Shown in pieces: positions 46,279-58,018 of a DNA stretch of 64,000 nt. Source of the DNA: Magnolia sinica (taxonomy: Eukaryota; Streptophyta; Magnoliopsida; Magnoliales; Magnoliaceae). Each line of letters begins with the position of its first letter. Within the stretch, counting starts at the first letter, position 1. The position numbers were made by a program, and so were the translations under genes. The notes under the pieces are model-generated. The model did not search any database, had not been told where the DNA came from, and saw nothing but the letters and a program-made list of their open reading frames with translations. The stretch is from the NCBI RefSeq assembly GCF_029962835.1, contig NC_080575.1:42694336-42758335 (forward strand). The letters are read 5' to 3'.

Positions 46279-46801
46279 AGGCAATCCGATGGCCTTTAAT
46301 AAATGTTTCGGATAGCCAACGAAACGAACGTTTCCCCTCGTTGTTGGGAGAACGCTTTCTTTCCTGTTGACCATCATGAAGGAATCGAGCGAGTAAGATA
46401 GCGAAATGGCCTCGAAGAAGAAACACGATCTTAGCTGTTATGTGAATGATCTGGTCCACTAATCATACGTATAACAATTTTTAAGCATATAATATCAAAA
46501 TTTAAGTCATTACATAGTTATTTTATGCTATAATTGTACGACAAAACTGATTATTAGGGAAAAACAAAGTCTTACAATTTTTTCTTCCCATAAAATAATA
46601 ATAGAATAATCTAAAAAATTCTTCTTGAATTTATAAAGGTAGTTTCTGCATGATGAATGGACTGGATCTCTCATAAGTGTGAGAATTTATCATGTGTGCG
46701 GAAAGGCCACTTCTATAGACCTCCACTGGATTTTGCAGTTCCCTGTTTTCTACTACACACGCACGGCCACTTTCTGCTCTCCTTTACTGCCCGTAAAAGT
46801 G

Positions 46802-47322
46802 GCGCGCTCCAGTGTTACCGTTACCACCGTAATCTTACTGTGGTAACCGATCTCAGTGCTGTTTTTAAGGAATCGAATCCGTCCATAGGATGCATAACCT
46901 CAGATAGCTTAGATCAAACCGTTCAAAAGCTACTATAGGCCACACAACAGAGAACGTATTGATAGTTAACACTCACCGTTGATTAGTTAGAGGGGCCTAC
47001 AGTGTTCATCATATATAATATTGTTATTAATATATGATCCATACCGTTCAAAGCCTTCATTTAATCCAGATGATGGGTTGTGACATGATTTATTCTGTTT
47101 TATGAATCATGTGTGCCCCAGTGAAATCCAAGGGTGAGCGTTCCCTACTTGATCGTTCCTTTTCCTTTGGTCCAAATTAGCTTTTATTTCGATGAATTTT
47201 AAGATTTTATTAATTTGAAAATCCGATAGACGGATTGGATGGTCTGAATACATCCAGTGGGCCTCATATCTGCCAGTTACCAATATAAGGTTTATGGTGG
47301 TAACGGTACCACTGGAGCGCGC
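46802..47322. mobile_element. TIR element just upstream of the WNK gene
   Basis: The 27-bp ends are complementary at 26 positions: GCGCGCTCCAGTG-T-TACC... at 46802-46828 and GGTGGTAACGGTACCACTGG... at 47296-47322. The element is about 521 bp. No clean target duplication is visible, so the superfamily is left open. Its right end is 260 bp from the WNK start codon, so it may supply part of the promoter or 5' leader. Confidence 0.65.
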
Positions 47323-47581
47323 GCACCCTTTCTCCTTCTTCTTTTACACGATTTCTTTCCTTCTTTATTTCAAACCCCGTCGTCCCCCTGGATGATGGCA
47401 TCCGATTTTCAAACGCCCGATTCATTTTCAAGACAAAAATCTGTTATGTTTTGTTCGTTGAGAGGTATGAGATCTGATAACCTGAGGTCGACCATTCGAT
47501 CTTGTCCTTTTCCTTTCCTATAAGTACGAATAGGATCTCTGGTGTCGTGGATTCTCTGGACCGTTGGATCGACGATCAGCA
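47323..47581 (+). promoter_or_regulatory. Proximal promoter and 5' leader of the WNK gene
   Basis: Pyrimidine-rich runs (TTTCTCCTTCTTCTTTTAC, about 47329) resemble the Y-patch of plant core promoters. No canonical TATA box is evident at a sensible distance; CCTATAAGTAC at about 47516 lies only 65 bp from the ATG. The transcription start cannot be placed from the sequence. Confidence 0.45.
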
Positions 47582-47668
47582 ATGACGGGAGATCCCTCGT
47601 CAGAACAAGACCCGGACGATTCCGATTCGCAGTTGGTTGAGATCGATCCCTCGGGTCGCTACGGTCGG
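47582..47668 (+). CDS. WNK exon 1
   Basis: The ATG at 47582 starts an acidic 29-residue leader ([13 protein letters not shown]...) ending [10 protein letters not shown], the conserved lead-in to WNK kinase domains. Donor GTCAGC follows. An upstream in-frame start is not needed because the length matches plant WNKs. Confidence 0.88.
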
Positions 47669-50600
47669 GTCAGCGCTTTTTTTCCTTTCTCTTGAACATT
47701 CTTAGATACTGTTAATTTTAGGACAATCCTTCATTTTTATTTTTTTCCTTTTCAGTATTGATATTCTAATCATACCGTTTTCTTGATATTGTAATCTATG
47801 GTCGTGATTTATGTTTGAGTCTCTTCAATTAGCTTATCGGCGGATTAATGGCGTTGATCTTTGTTCTAATCTTTGATTCTGCAGTACAAAGAAGTATTAG
47901 GGAAAGGCGCTTTCAAAACAGTGTATCCTTTTTCTCACTTAATTTTTCCCCCCTTTTTATGCTCAATCCTGATGAAAATTCATGTAATTAGATTTGGATG
48001 TATTGTGAATACTTTGGTAGATGGAATGGCAGAATCATTTCATGCACTCATCCACTGTACACGTGCAAAAGTGCACACAATCCAGATCCTTCCAATTATG
48101 GCTGTGGATGGTGGGTGGCCCACAAATCACATTAATTAGATAATTCTTGTGCCAAATCAATGGAAATTTCTCCATTGAGCATTATTGTTTTTACCTTCCA
48201 TTTCATCCACAATAATAGAATGACTAGTTTCACTTTCTCAGTGTGATTGTTTTACTGTCCTATCCATCATATATCTTCTTTTTCAACTATAACCAAACAT
48301 CCAATCCAATGATTTAATAACTATTCTCAGGGGTGGAACATGCCATGAAAATCTGCCAAATTAGAAGATCTCCAATCCTGTCCTTGTTTCCATTGAATGT
48401 AGATGGTTGGGATATTTCTTTTTAACATATGTTCATGTCAATAATCAAAAGGTTAGATTTGTCCAATTTTAAATTTTAAATTTTTTTTTTTTTTTTTGAG
48501 ATGATTCTTCCATGACGAGAGCCACCATCTCAATGGTCTGGATAACCCAACCATGCGCCTCAAACATACAAAATTTGTGCGCTACAGGTTCCCTATTAGT
48601 CCGTCTTGGTCTACAATGTTAACTCATTCCTCATTCTCACTCCTATTGTTACTAAAATTGCATTTTGTTAACTCTGTTTCTAGTCAGCTAATTTTAAAGC
48701 CCTTAGATTCTAAAATAGGCTAAGTAGCCTATCTAAGGAATCATGGGAGAAACAAGAGAGAGCAATCATTGAGGAGGTGAGCACAAGTAAATTGAGTTGG
48801 AATCATTCGAGAAGTCTCGCCCTATCTCTGTGCTTCTAACTCTCTTCATGGAAGATTTTCTGGGGGATGGTCTGAGCTCAACTTCAAAAGGGTCTTCAAA
48901 AGGTTAGCGACTGTGAGGGAGGTGGTGATTCCAAGGCAAAAAGATACTTGGGAGATCAGGGGGTTTGGGTTTGTCTAGAGAATGCAGACGAGATATCCTT
49001 TGTGTTTAAGTCATTGAATGAGAGACAGTATGAGGAGTTGGAACTCTCAATTCAAAGAGCCAAGTATGGTCTAGTCTCAGTGAATCACCAGATAATGAGG
49101 AACCGGGGTAGGAAAAATGGACATAGGCAAATTGAAAAAGGTAGGGGGTAGGGGTCTTATGCGGAAGGAAATTAGGCAAAAGGGGCGACAAGGGTAGGAT
49201 TATCTTACAAGGATGCAATGTTGAAAAAATCTCAGGGAGGAGAGTGGGGAGGGAAAGAAGAAGAGGATGAGCTAGGGAGGTTAGAGAGGCTGGAGGGAAG
49301 CAGAAACATGTGACTTAAGAAAGTTTGGGAAAGGACAGAAGGGCTATGGATGGAGGTGGAAGGAGAGGAGTCAACTGTGAGGGTCCACTCTTTGGTGGTG
49401 GAGGATGCTTCAATGGAGTTTGGTGGCGCAGAGGAAGAAAGGCACGTCCATGAATAGGAGTGGTTGAGTGAAAGTGGAGGGGTAGGGGAGCATTAGTGCA
49501 TCCTCAAGCCCCTCTTGATTTTTGAGGTTTGGGTGTCCTTAAGCCTGGAGGTGGAAATCGATAGGGTTCTTATGGGGGTGCTCTATTTAGGGACAAGCTA
49601 GTGGAGTGCCTCTACAAGTGTGCCAACACATTGGCGTTTGGTTGGGAGGTGCGGATTTTTGGTATGAATTGTCGATGGCTCAGGATAGAGGTGGCTATCC
49701 TTGTTGTGTGGGTGGTGACTTTACGCCATCAAATTTTCTTTGAAAAGTCTTTAGGGGGGAGAATATCTAGTAGCATGAGGGCGTTTTTGGATCGGGTGGA
49801 CACACATGTACTGATCGACCTTTTGGTGGGGAATGTGAAGTTCACCTAGTCCAAAGAGCAAGATCATGCTATTATGACCAGGATTGATAGATTTCTTGTC
49901 TTAACTTCGTGGGTAGAAAGATTCCCTTTGGTCTCTCAACATGGGTTGTTGAAACCAATGTCAGATCATTGTCCAATTTTGTTGGAAGGAAGAAAATTAG
50001 GGCCCAAGACCCTTCAAATTCGAGCTGATGTAGTTGGAAGTGGAGGGTTTCTCTATTCTGGTTAAGGAGTGGTGGGGATCTCTTTGGGGTTGAAGGATTC
50101 ATAGGTTTAAAATAAAGCCCAAACTTGAAGTTTCTGAGGTGTAAAATCAAAGCGTGGAAAAGGGAAGTGTTGGGGAAGAGGGAGAGCGACATTGAAAATA
50201 TTCTATGCGAGATACATGAGCTCGACATAGTCACAAAAGTGGGGTCCCTCTCAAAGGAAGATAAGGATCTTCAAGAAAAGTTAGTGAATGACTACTCTTG
50301 TTCACTCGGTTCCCTGCACGATATGAATCTCGATCAGCTATTTAGCACAATCATGGTAGGGTGGTATGAATAAAGAACTTGAGCTTGAGAAGTCTCTAGG
50401 GGAGAGCTCCCTCTCAATTTCATAACAACTTCTATAGATCTAGCCAGTTATGGTAAATAACCAAAGAACTATTCATGTCACCTAAAGGAGGAAGACATCA
50501 AATGGAGAGAACGTTTGCTTGCCACATGGATTACGGAGGGTGGCAAAAATACAAGGTTCTTCCATAGTATAGCAAGTGCCCTTACAAGATGCAATAAGAT

Positions 50601-53600
50601 TAGTAGCATTGTAGTGGAAGGTGACAAGATCGACAAGAAAGAGTGTGTGGCACGATGGTTAACCACTATAAAGAGCTGCTGATTGCTGAGGGATGGATAA
50701 GACTAAAGTTGGATAATCTGTCATTTTGAAGTCTCTCTAGGGAAGGAGCAAAATCTCTTGAGAAGCCTTCCTCTAAAATGGAAGTTGAAGTGGTTGTGGA
50801 TTTATTGGGAAGGGAAAAAGCTTCGGGCCCAGATGGATTCTCTTTTGCTTTCTTCCAGGTTTTTTAGGAGGTAATGAAAGGTGATGTCTTGAATTTCTTT
50901 GAGGAAATTTATTGAAGGGGGTGGCTTTCTACAGAATTGGGGGCCTTCTTCATGGCCATCATTCCCAAGGTGATAAATGCAGAATGTTTGAAAGACGTTA
51001 GACCAATTAGCTTGCTTGGCAGTCCATTCAAGATTCTCGTTAAAGTCTTGGCAAGCATATTCAGGGAGGTGTTACCACATGTTATTTCTAAGAACCAAGT
51101 AACTTTCATTTCGGGTTGATGGATTTTGAATGGTACCCTTAGGGCGTGTTTGGGCAGTGGGATTAGAAGGGATTAGGTGGGATGCCATGTTTGGGAAGAA
51201 CGGAAAAGCTTCGGAATTAGATTAGATGGAATTGCATTGGGTCCCGTGCCAATTTCACTCAATGTTAGCAAGTTGTGTAGGTCCCGCTATGATGTGTGGG
51301 CTATATCCACACCGTCCACTCATTTTTCGAGATTATTTTAGAGCATGAGCCAAAAAATCAGGTAAATCTAAAGCTCAATGTACCACCGTATTACCAACAA
51401 AGCATGGCATTAATCTTATCCCATGGCAATAGGTACAATTCCTGCCATGGGTAATAATTATGTTTTTTTGAATCCCATCCCACCTAATCCCTCCTAATCC
51501 CACCGCCCAAACGGGCCCTTATAGTCCATGAGTGTATTGATTTGAGATACAAGGACGTGGCAAGAGGAATCGTGTGTAAGTTGGATATTGAAAAGGCCTA
51601 TGACCACATACATTGGAACTTCTTGGATTATATATTGATCGTATCAGATGCGGGAGGAAATGGAGAGGATGGGTGAGAGAGTGCACTGGCTCAGCCATAT
51701 ATTCTCGGTTTTGATTAACGGGTCTCTGAAAGGTTTCTTTAAAAGTTAGAGAGGCATTAGATAAGGAGATAAGGGGACTCGCTTTCTCCCCTTCACTTCG
51801 TCGTGGTGGCTAAAGCTTTAGAAAGAATGTCGGATTTTCGGCAAGAGATTGGTCTCTTCCACGACTTTAGACGTCGAGGACCCCCCCCCCCCCCAAAAAA
51901 AAATTAAAAAATTAAAAATTAAAAATTAAAAAATTAAAAAAAATCTCCTGTGTCTAGTTTGTTGATTATGTGGTTCTCTTTTGCGATGCTAACGAGGCTA
52001 TGTTGGACAAGATGAGGATGGTGATTAGTTGCTTTAAAGCGGTTTTGGGGTTAAAGGTTAACATTGCTAAGAGTGTCATGTTGGGTATTCATATGTCGAG
52101 GGAGGAAGTTGATTGGTTGGCTAGTGTTTTTAGTGTGGGGCGGGAGCTTTCCCTCCACCTACCTTAGTCTGCCCCTTTATATTGGTAAATTGGGAATTTA
52201 TGAGACATAGTAGTGGAAAGATTTGAAAGAAAATTATCTAGGTGGGAGAGTTGGTACCTTTCTTTTGGAATTTGAATCAACCTTATCAAAGTAGCACTAT
52301 CAAATTTACTCATCTATTTTATGTCTTTATTCGAATGTTCAAAGGTGGTGTTGTAAGGTTAGAGAAGCTGAGGTGCAAATTTCTATGCCTGGGTGTGGAG
52401 GAGAAAAAAATTCCAACTATTAAACGGGGGCGATTTGGAAAGGGTTTGGTTAGATTTGTGAAGGCCAAATTCCTTGAGGGGATCAGCTCCTCTCTTGGGA
52501 ATGGGGAGAAGATACGGTTTTGGGAGGATGTTTGAATCAGTGATGCCTCCTTACAAGATACGTTATTGAGAATTACCCGTTTGTCTATGCTCCGCAATAT
52601 TCCAGCTACGCATTGCTATTCTTATTGTGGAGAGTTTGTTTTCTGGTCTTCCATGTCATAGACCCCTCACCAATGACGAAGTGGAGGAAGGAGTTTGTGA
52701 TTGCTAGATCATACCTAGTTATGCCACCTGGTTAGTGGGGAATAGGATAAGATGGTCTTGTGTACTGACAAATTTGGATGTTTTTCCGTTTGTTCTTTTA
52801 TGTAATGCAAGAGCAAATTAGGGAAGGGGGCTTTGTGCAAACGTGATGCATGTGGTCTTATGGAGCTTCCTCAGGGGGTGTTTGGCGCGTGGGAATAGAT
52901 GGCATTAGGTGTTATTGGGATTCTTGATCCCATGGACTACACATAGTATCTGTTTGCATGGAACGTTTAATGTGGTATTTGAAACGCCCTTGGATACAAC
53001 GTCTAGCTCATGGTTTTAAGAAATCTTATCTTGGAAACCCAACCATCCAGATATACTTCCGCCGAACAGATAATGCGCCGTACCAGGGGAAGAGAGAAAC
53101 CCATGGGTTTTCATGGGTTCTCCATCGTCTCACTTACACGCTTCTGCAATCTTTCACAAGACTCGAAGGAGATCTTGTGGATTTGTTGGAGCAGAGCTAC
53201 CGCCCTGATATTGTAGGTCGCCGGTAGGCCATGCGATCTTCCAAGAGATTATCCGACCCCTACATAACGTTGATGGAGAGGATGGGTGGAGACTGTCTCT
53301 GATTTCTTCCTTATTCGGGTAACTCTGTCGTCTCATCTTCTTCTTCTTCTCCTTTTTCATTTTTCCTTTTTTCTTCCTATGGTTTGGAATGTTGACACTA
53401 ATCTACCGTTAGATTTCGTCATTCCAGACGTCACTAAGGGTTCACCTTGACCGTTAACCGTAGCCCAACCCAGACCTGCCAAACATCACACAGGGTGAGC
53501 CGTGGGATAGATTTGTTGAAACCCTTCCATCCAAACATCCTGTGGGATGGATTTGTTGAAACCCTTCCATCCAAACATCCCGTCGGATTTGGATGACCCA

Positions 53601-55622
53601 CATTCCTGTGATCTCATGCCATCTAAACACAACGACACAGGAACTCATGCAACTGCAAAACCTATAACATTCCACGACAACGCCCTGACAACTGTCATCA
53701 TTCCTTTTTTAAAAACTCATCACACCTAATGCCATCTATTCCCACGCGCCGAACACCCCCTCAAAGATTACAGCTTTTGGTTTGCTAGTTGGAAGGTAAA
53801 GGGTTCTGATTTTAGATAATCTTCAGAAACGGTCAATGATGATTCTGAATATCTGCCTTATGTGCATGGAAAATGCTGACTCATTCAACCATTCTTCGTT
53901 CACTGCTCGTTTGCTCATCAAATATGGTTTGGTTTCCTTGGGGGGTGTCTGGCGCGTGGGAATAGATGGCATTAGGTGGGGGTGGGTTTTTAAAAAAGGA
54001 ATGATGACAGTTGTCAGGTCATTGTCGTGGAATGCTATAGGTTTTGTGGTTGCATAGGTTCATGTGCTGTTGTGTTTGGATGGCATGGGATCACAGGAAT
54101 GTGGGTCATCCAAATCTGACGGGATGTTTGGATGGAATGGTTTCAACAAATCCATCCCACGGCTCACCCATAGGATGTTTGGATGGAAGGGTTTTAACAA
54201 ATCCATCTCATGGCTCACCTTGTGTGATGTTTGACAGGTCCGAGTTGGGCTACGGTTAACGGTCAACCTGATACAACTACACACAAGGTGAACCCCCGGT
54301 GACGTCTGAAACAGCGGAATTTGATGGTAAATTAGTGTCAACATTCCAAACCATAGGAAGAAAAAAAGGAGGAAAAGAAGAAGATGAGACGACAGAGTTA
54401 CCTGAATAAGGAAGAAACCAGAGATAATTTCCACCCATCCTCTCCATCGACGTTATATAAAGGTCGGATGTCTCTTGGAAGATCGCATGGCTACCAACGA
54501 CCTACAATATTAGGGCGGTAGCTTTGCTCCAGCAAATCCACAAGATCTCCGTCGACTCTTGTGAAAGATTGCAGAAGCGTATAAGTGAGACGATGGAAAA
54601 CCCATGAGTTTCTCTCTTCCCCTGGTACGACGCATTATCTGTTCGGCGGAAGTGTATCTGGACGGTTGGGTTTCCAAGGCAGGATTTCCTAAAACCATAG
54701 GCCAGGCATTGTATCCAAGGGCGTTTCAAATATCACATTAAACGTTCCACGCAAACAGATACTGCGTCTAGTCCACGGGATCAAGAATCCCAATACCACC
54801 TAATGACATCTATTCCCATGCGCCAAACACCCCCTTGGAGTTTCCAATATTTCATGGACTGCTAAGTTTTGCTAGAGGCCTTCTTATGGCTTGGCATGGT
54901 GTGGGTCTTCGGAAGTAGGAGAGGGCCCTATGGAGGCTAAGTCTATTGGCTGTCCTCTGGGCATTATGGGAAGAAAGGAAAAGCAGATGCTTTCAAGAGG
55001 GTTTTGGAGGGCAGTGATGGGCTTTGTTGTGGAATGGGCGTCTTGTATAAATGGGCTGAGAGATTATTGTATTCCTTTCTAGTTTGTAGTTTTGCATCAT
55101 CTCAGCACTCTTTTCAATAAAATAGAAAAGAAAGTAGGCTACGTAGCCATCAATAGTCCTCTACATTCACTCCCCCCTCCCTTGTCTTGTTAATCCAAAC
55201 CGTGTCATCTACAAACAATATGCACCATGGGATCTCTTCTTGTAAATGCCTCATGATAAAATGAAAACCTATGTCATTTGCAAACAATATACACCATGTA
55301 ATGAATAAAATAAGAAGTGAAAAAATTGGATTAAAATGATTGATTATTACTAGAATTTCATGCATCCTTGACTCGTTTGCAATTTATCAGTTATAAAGCT
55401 TTTGATGAACTGGAAGGTATAGAGGTTGCTTGGAATCAGGTTAAGGTGGCTGATGTCTTGCGGAATTCGGAAGATTTGGAACGTCTATACTCTGAAGTCC
55501 ATTTACTCAAGACTCTCAAGCACAAGAACATAATAAAATTTTACAGCTCGTGGGTCGACACGAAGCATGATAATATCAATTTCATAACTGAGATTTTCAC
55601 ATCGGGGACATTGCGCCAGTGG

Positions 55623-55672
<50 letters not shown>

Positions 55673-57939
55673 GAATGGATTTAAATTGTTGTTGTTTCTA
55701 TGGTTTATTTACCTTTAATTTAAATTTCTTCACAGAAAACAAGGAAAAATGCCCAAAATCTGCATTATATTGTCTTTTATACCATTTTAATGGGCAATAT
55801 AATGTTTCCCCATCTATAACAACTGTTATTTTGGGAAAACAGGAACAACTTTTTTTGAAGAAAAACAGTAACAGAAACACAAATACATACATACGTGAGT
55901 ATATCTATGTATGTACGCCCACACGTCTCTTAAGCAACTAGTTGTCAATGAGAAAACGGGGTGCAGCTAGGAGGGTGTGGGGCCCTTTGTGGTCAATGTA
56001 TGGCAACCAACCTGTCATCATGGTCTCCCCACATGAAATGCAATGCCTCGAGAATCAGGCTGATCCAACCATTGGGTGGGGCTTACCATAGAAAACAACG
56101 GACAACCACCCTTAAACCTTTAAATTCATGTGGGGACCCATTTGATGGTTGCATCTGCCTATTCTCATTGTTCGAAATATCGGTATTGCGTTACATATCA
56201 CACCCATGGGATACGGATACGTATTGGTTATTGCATGGGATATATCGGTTGTATCGCGTAATGTATCGTTGTTGTTGGAAACATGGGGAAACATTGGAAA
56301 TTGGTCGAATTTTTCAATAAAATTTCAGTGATTGTTAAAAAAGACACCAATACATACTTACAAATCAAAACATTACAACAAACAAGTGCACATAATAGGT
56401 TTCTTTGTTTGGGGTCCTAATCTATGGGTTGTCTAACTGAATTGATGTAAGTAATTCATATAATTTTTACATGTAAGAAGACGTGTGGAAACACGAGCAA
56501 TACATTCAAAAGCAAAAGAAGAATAACTAGATTAGGTTACATAAATGTTTGATTTTATGTTTGGACACAAAGATTGCAACTGATTTGCGAGAAATTGGGA
56601 AATTTATGATTTTTTTCAGTTTTCCGCAATTTTGTCCTCCTCCGAATCTAAAAATCGAGGCTCTCAATCCATGATTTTTCATGCAAAACATGAAAAGTCA
56701 TGGATTTGTAACAATTTTACACTGATTTAACATGACTTATAGAAAAAAAAAAAGATCGAAAATAAAAAATGATCACCGGATCGAACATGTGGGATATATC
56801 CCACTACTTGTGTGTTTCGTATTGCACAGGAGGGATACAAGATATATTGTGGATATATCGGCCAATATCGTCGATATTTAAAACATTGCCTATTCGTTTG
56901 GGGCATTCAATTTTCATGGTGGGGAACCCTGCTAGACAGGTTGGATGCCATACACACAAAGTGGGCTCAACTCCTTGTGAATTGCATGACTACAACTGAT
57001 TCTGTGCGAGACATTCTCGCATATGCATCTATTTATGCATACGCGCACACATGGGAAATGATCACATGGATTGGAGTCAATCCCAATCAGTGAACTTGGA
57101 CAATCAAAACAACATATCTATACTGTCTGTTTGGTCCATATATTTCATGAGCTATTCTGAACAAATCACATTGACTGGACCTTTTTTAACCATCTTGTCA
57201 TAGCTTGTAAAATGGATAATCAAGATCATATATATAAAAGAGAAAAACTTTGATACTCTGGTAGAGAGTGATAGTTGATATGTAGGCACTTACAAATTAC
57301 ATGCTTATGTAGCATACAAGTAATTCAAATTAAACTATCCAAATTATCGATCCCAGTTTAGATGCATCATGAACCAAAAATTACACATCTTTGGTTATTT
57401 GACTATTAGTTTGGTGGACATTTATTTAACAGTTAAAAATGAAGAATATCCTATGGTAATATTTCAATAAAATAGTCTTAATGAATCAAAGGTTGGAATT
57501 GCTCAAGCAATCTGATTTTTGGGACTGACTTAGTGATGATTGGTTATACAATTGAGTCAGTTGGTGCATGCCATGTGTACAATTTCTGCGTGCCTTCATA
57601 TCAACTGTGCTGGAGTACTTAACTCCTCTATGTAAACCTAGGTCCAATCAACAATTTGATTCATTATTTGTTGGAGCCATCATGGATTGCTTTTACTTCT
57701 TGAAAATCACTTTTATCAAGTCATCCTAACCATGATGCCATACGTGGCTTGGAAAAAGACTAGCAATTAAAAAAAGAACACATTATGGATGGATTTGATC
57801 ATCCAATCAATTTGATATTTTCATGTTGGTGCATGAAATGTATGTTGGATTTAGACAGTCAAGGTTGATTGGTTGGACTGTCCAAGTTCCTGTTAGGAAT
57901 CAACTCCACAACTTTTGTGGGGTGACTCTTGACCATTTC

Positions 57940-58018
<79 letters not shown>

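Larger units (their letters stand above)
48730..55134 (+). mobile_element. L1-type LINE in WNK intron 2, itself interrupted
   Basis: A 14-bp target duplication, TAGGCTAAGTAGCC at 48716-48729 and TAGGCTACGTAGCC at 55135-55148 (one mismatch), bounds it. The 3' end is A-rich (AATAAAATAGAAAAGAAAG). Recognisable parts in order: ORF1-like sequence (about 48740-49150), the endonuclease C-terminus (RIDRFLV and SDHCPILL, about 49875-49985), reverse transcriptase ([37 protein letters not shown] and a degraded FVDY in place of FADD, about 50820-51970), a zinc-knuckle-like [10 protein letters not shown] (about 53850) and the LINE C-terminus (about 54895-55080). Stops, frameshifts and missing segments show it is dead. 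It is in the same orientation as the kinase gene. Confidence 0.88.
47923..55390 (+). other. WNK intron 2 (7.5 kb)
   Basis: Its start (47923-48715) and end (55149-55390) are non-coding with no recognised gene; a T run lies at about 48480-48498. Everything between is the LINE and the elements inserted in it. Without these, the intron would be about 1.0 kb. Confidence 0.9.
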
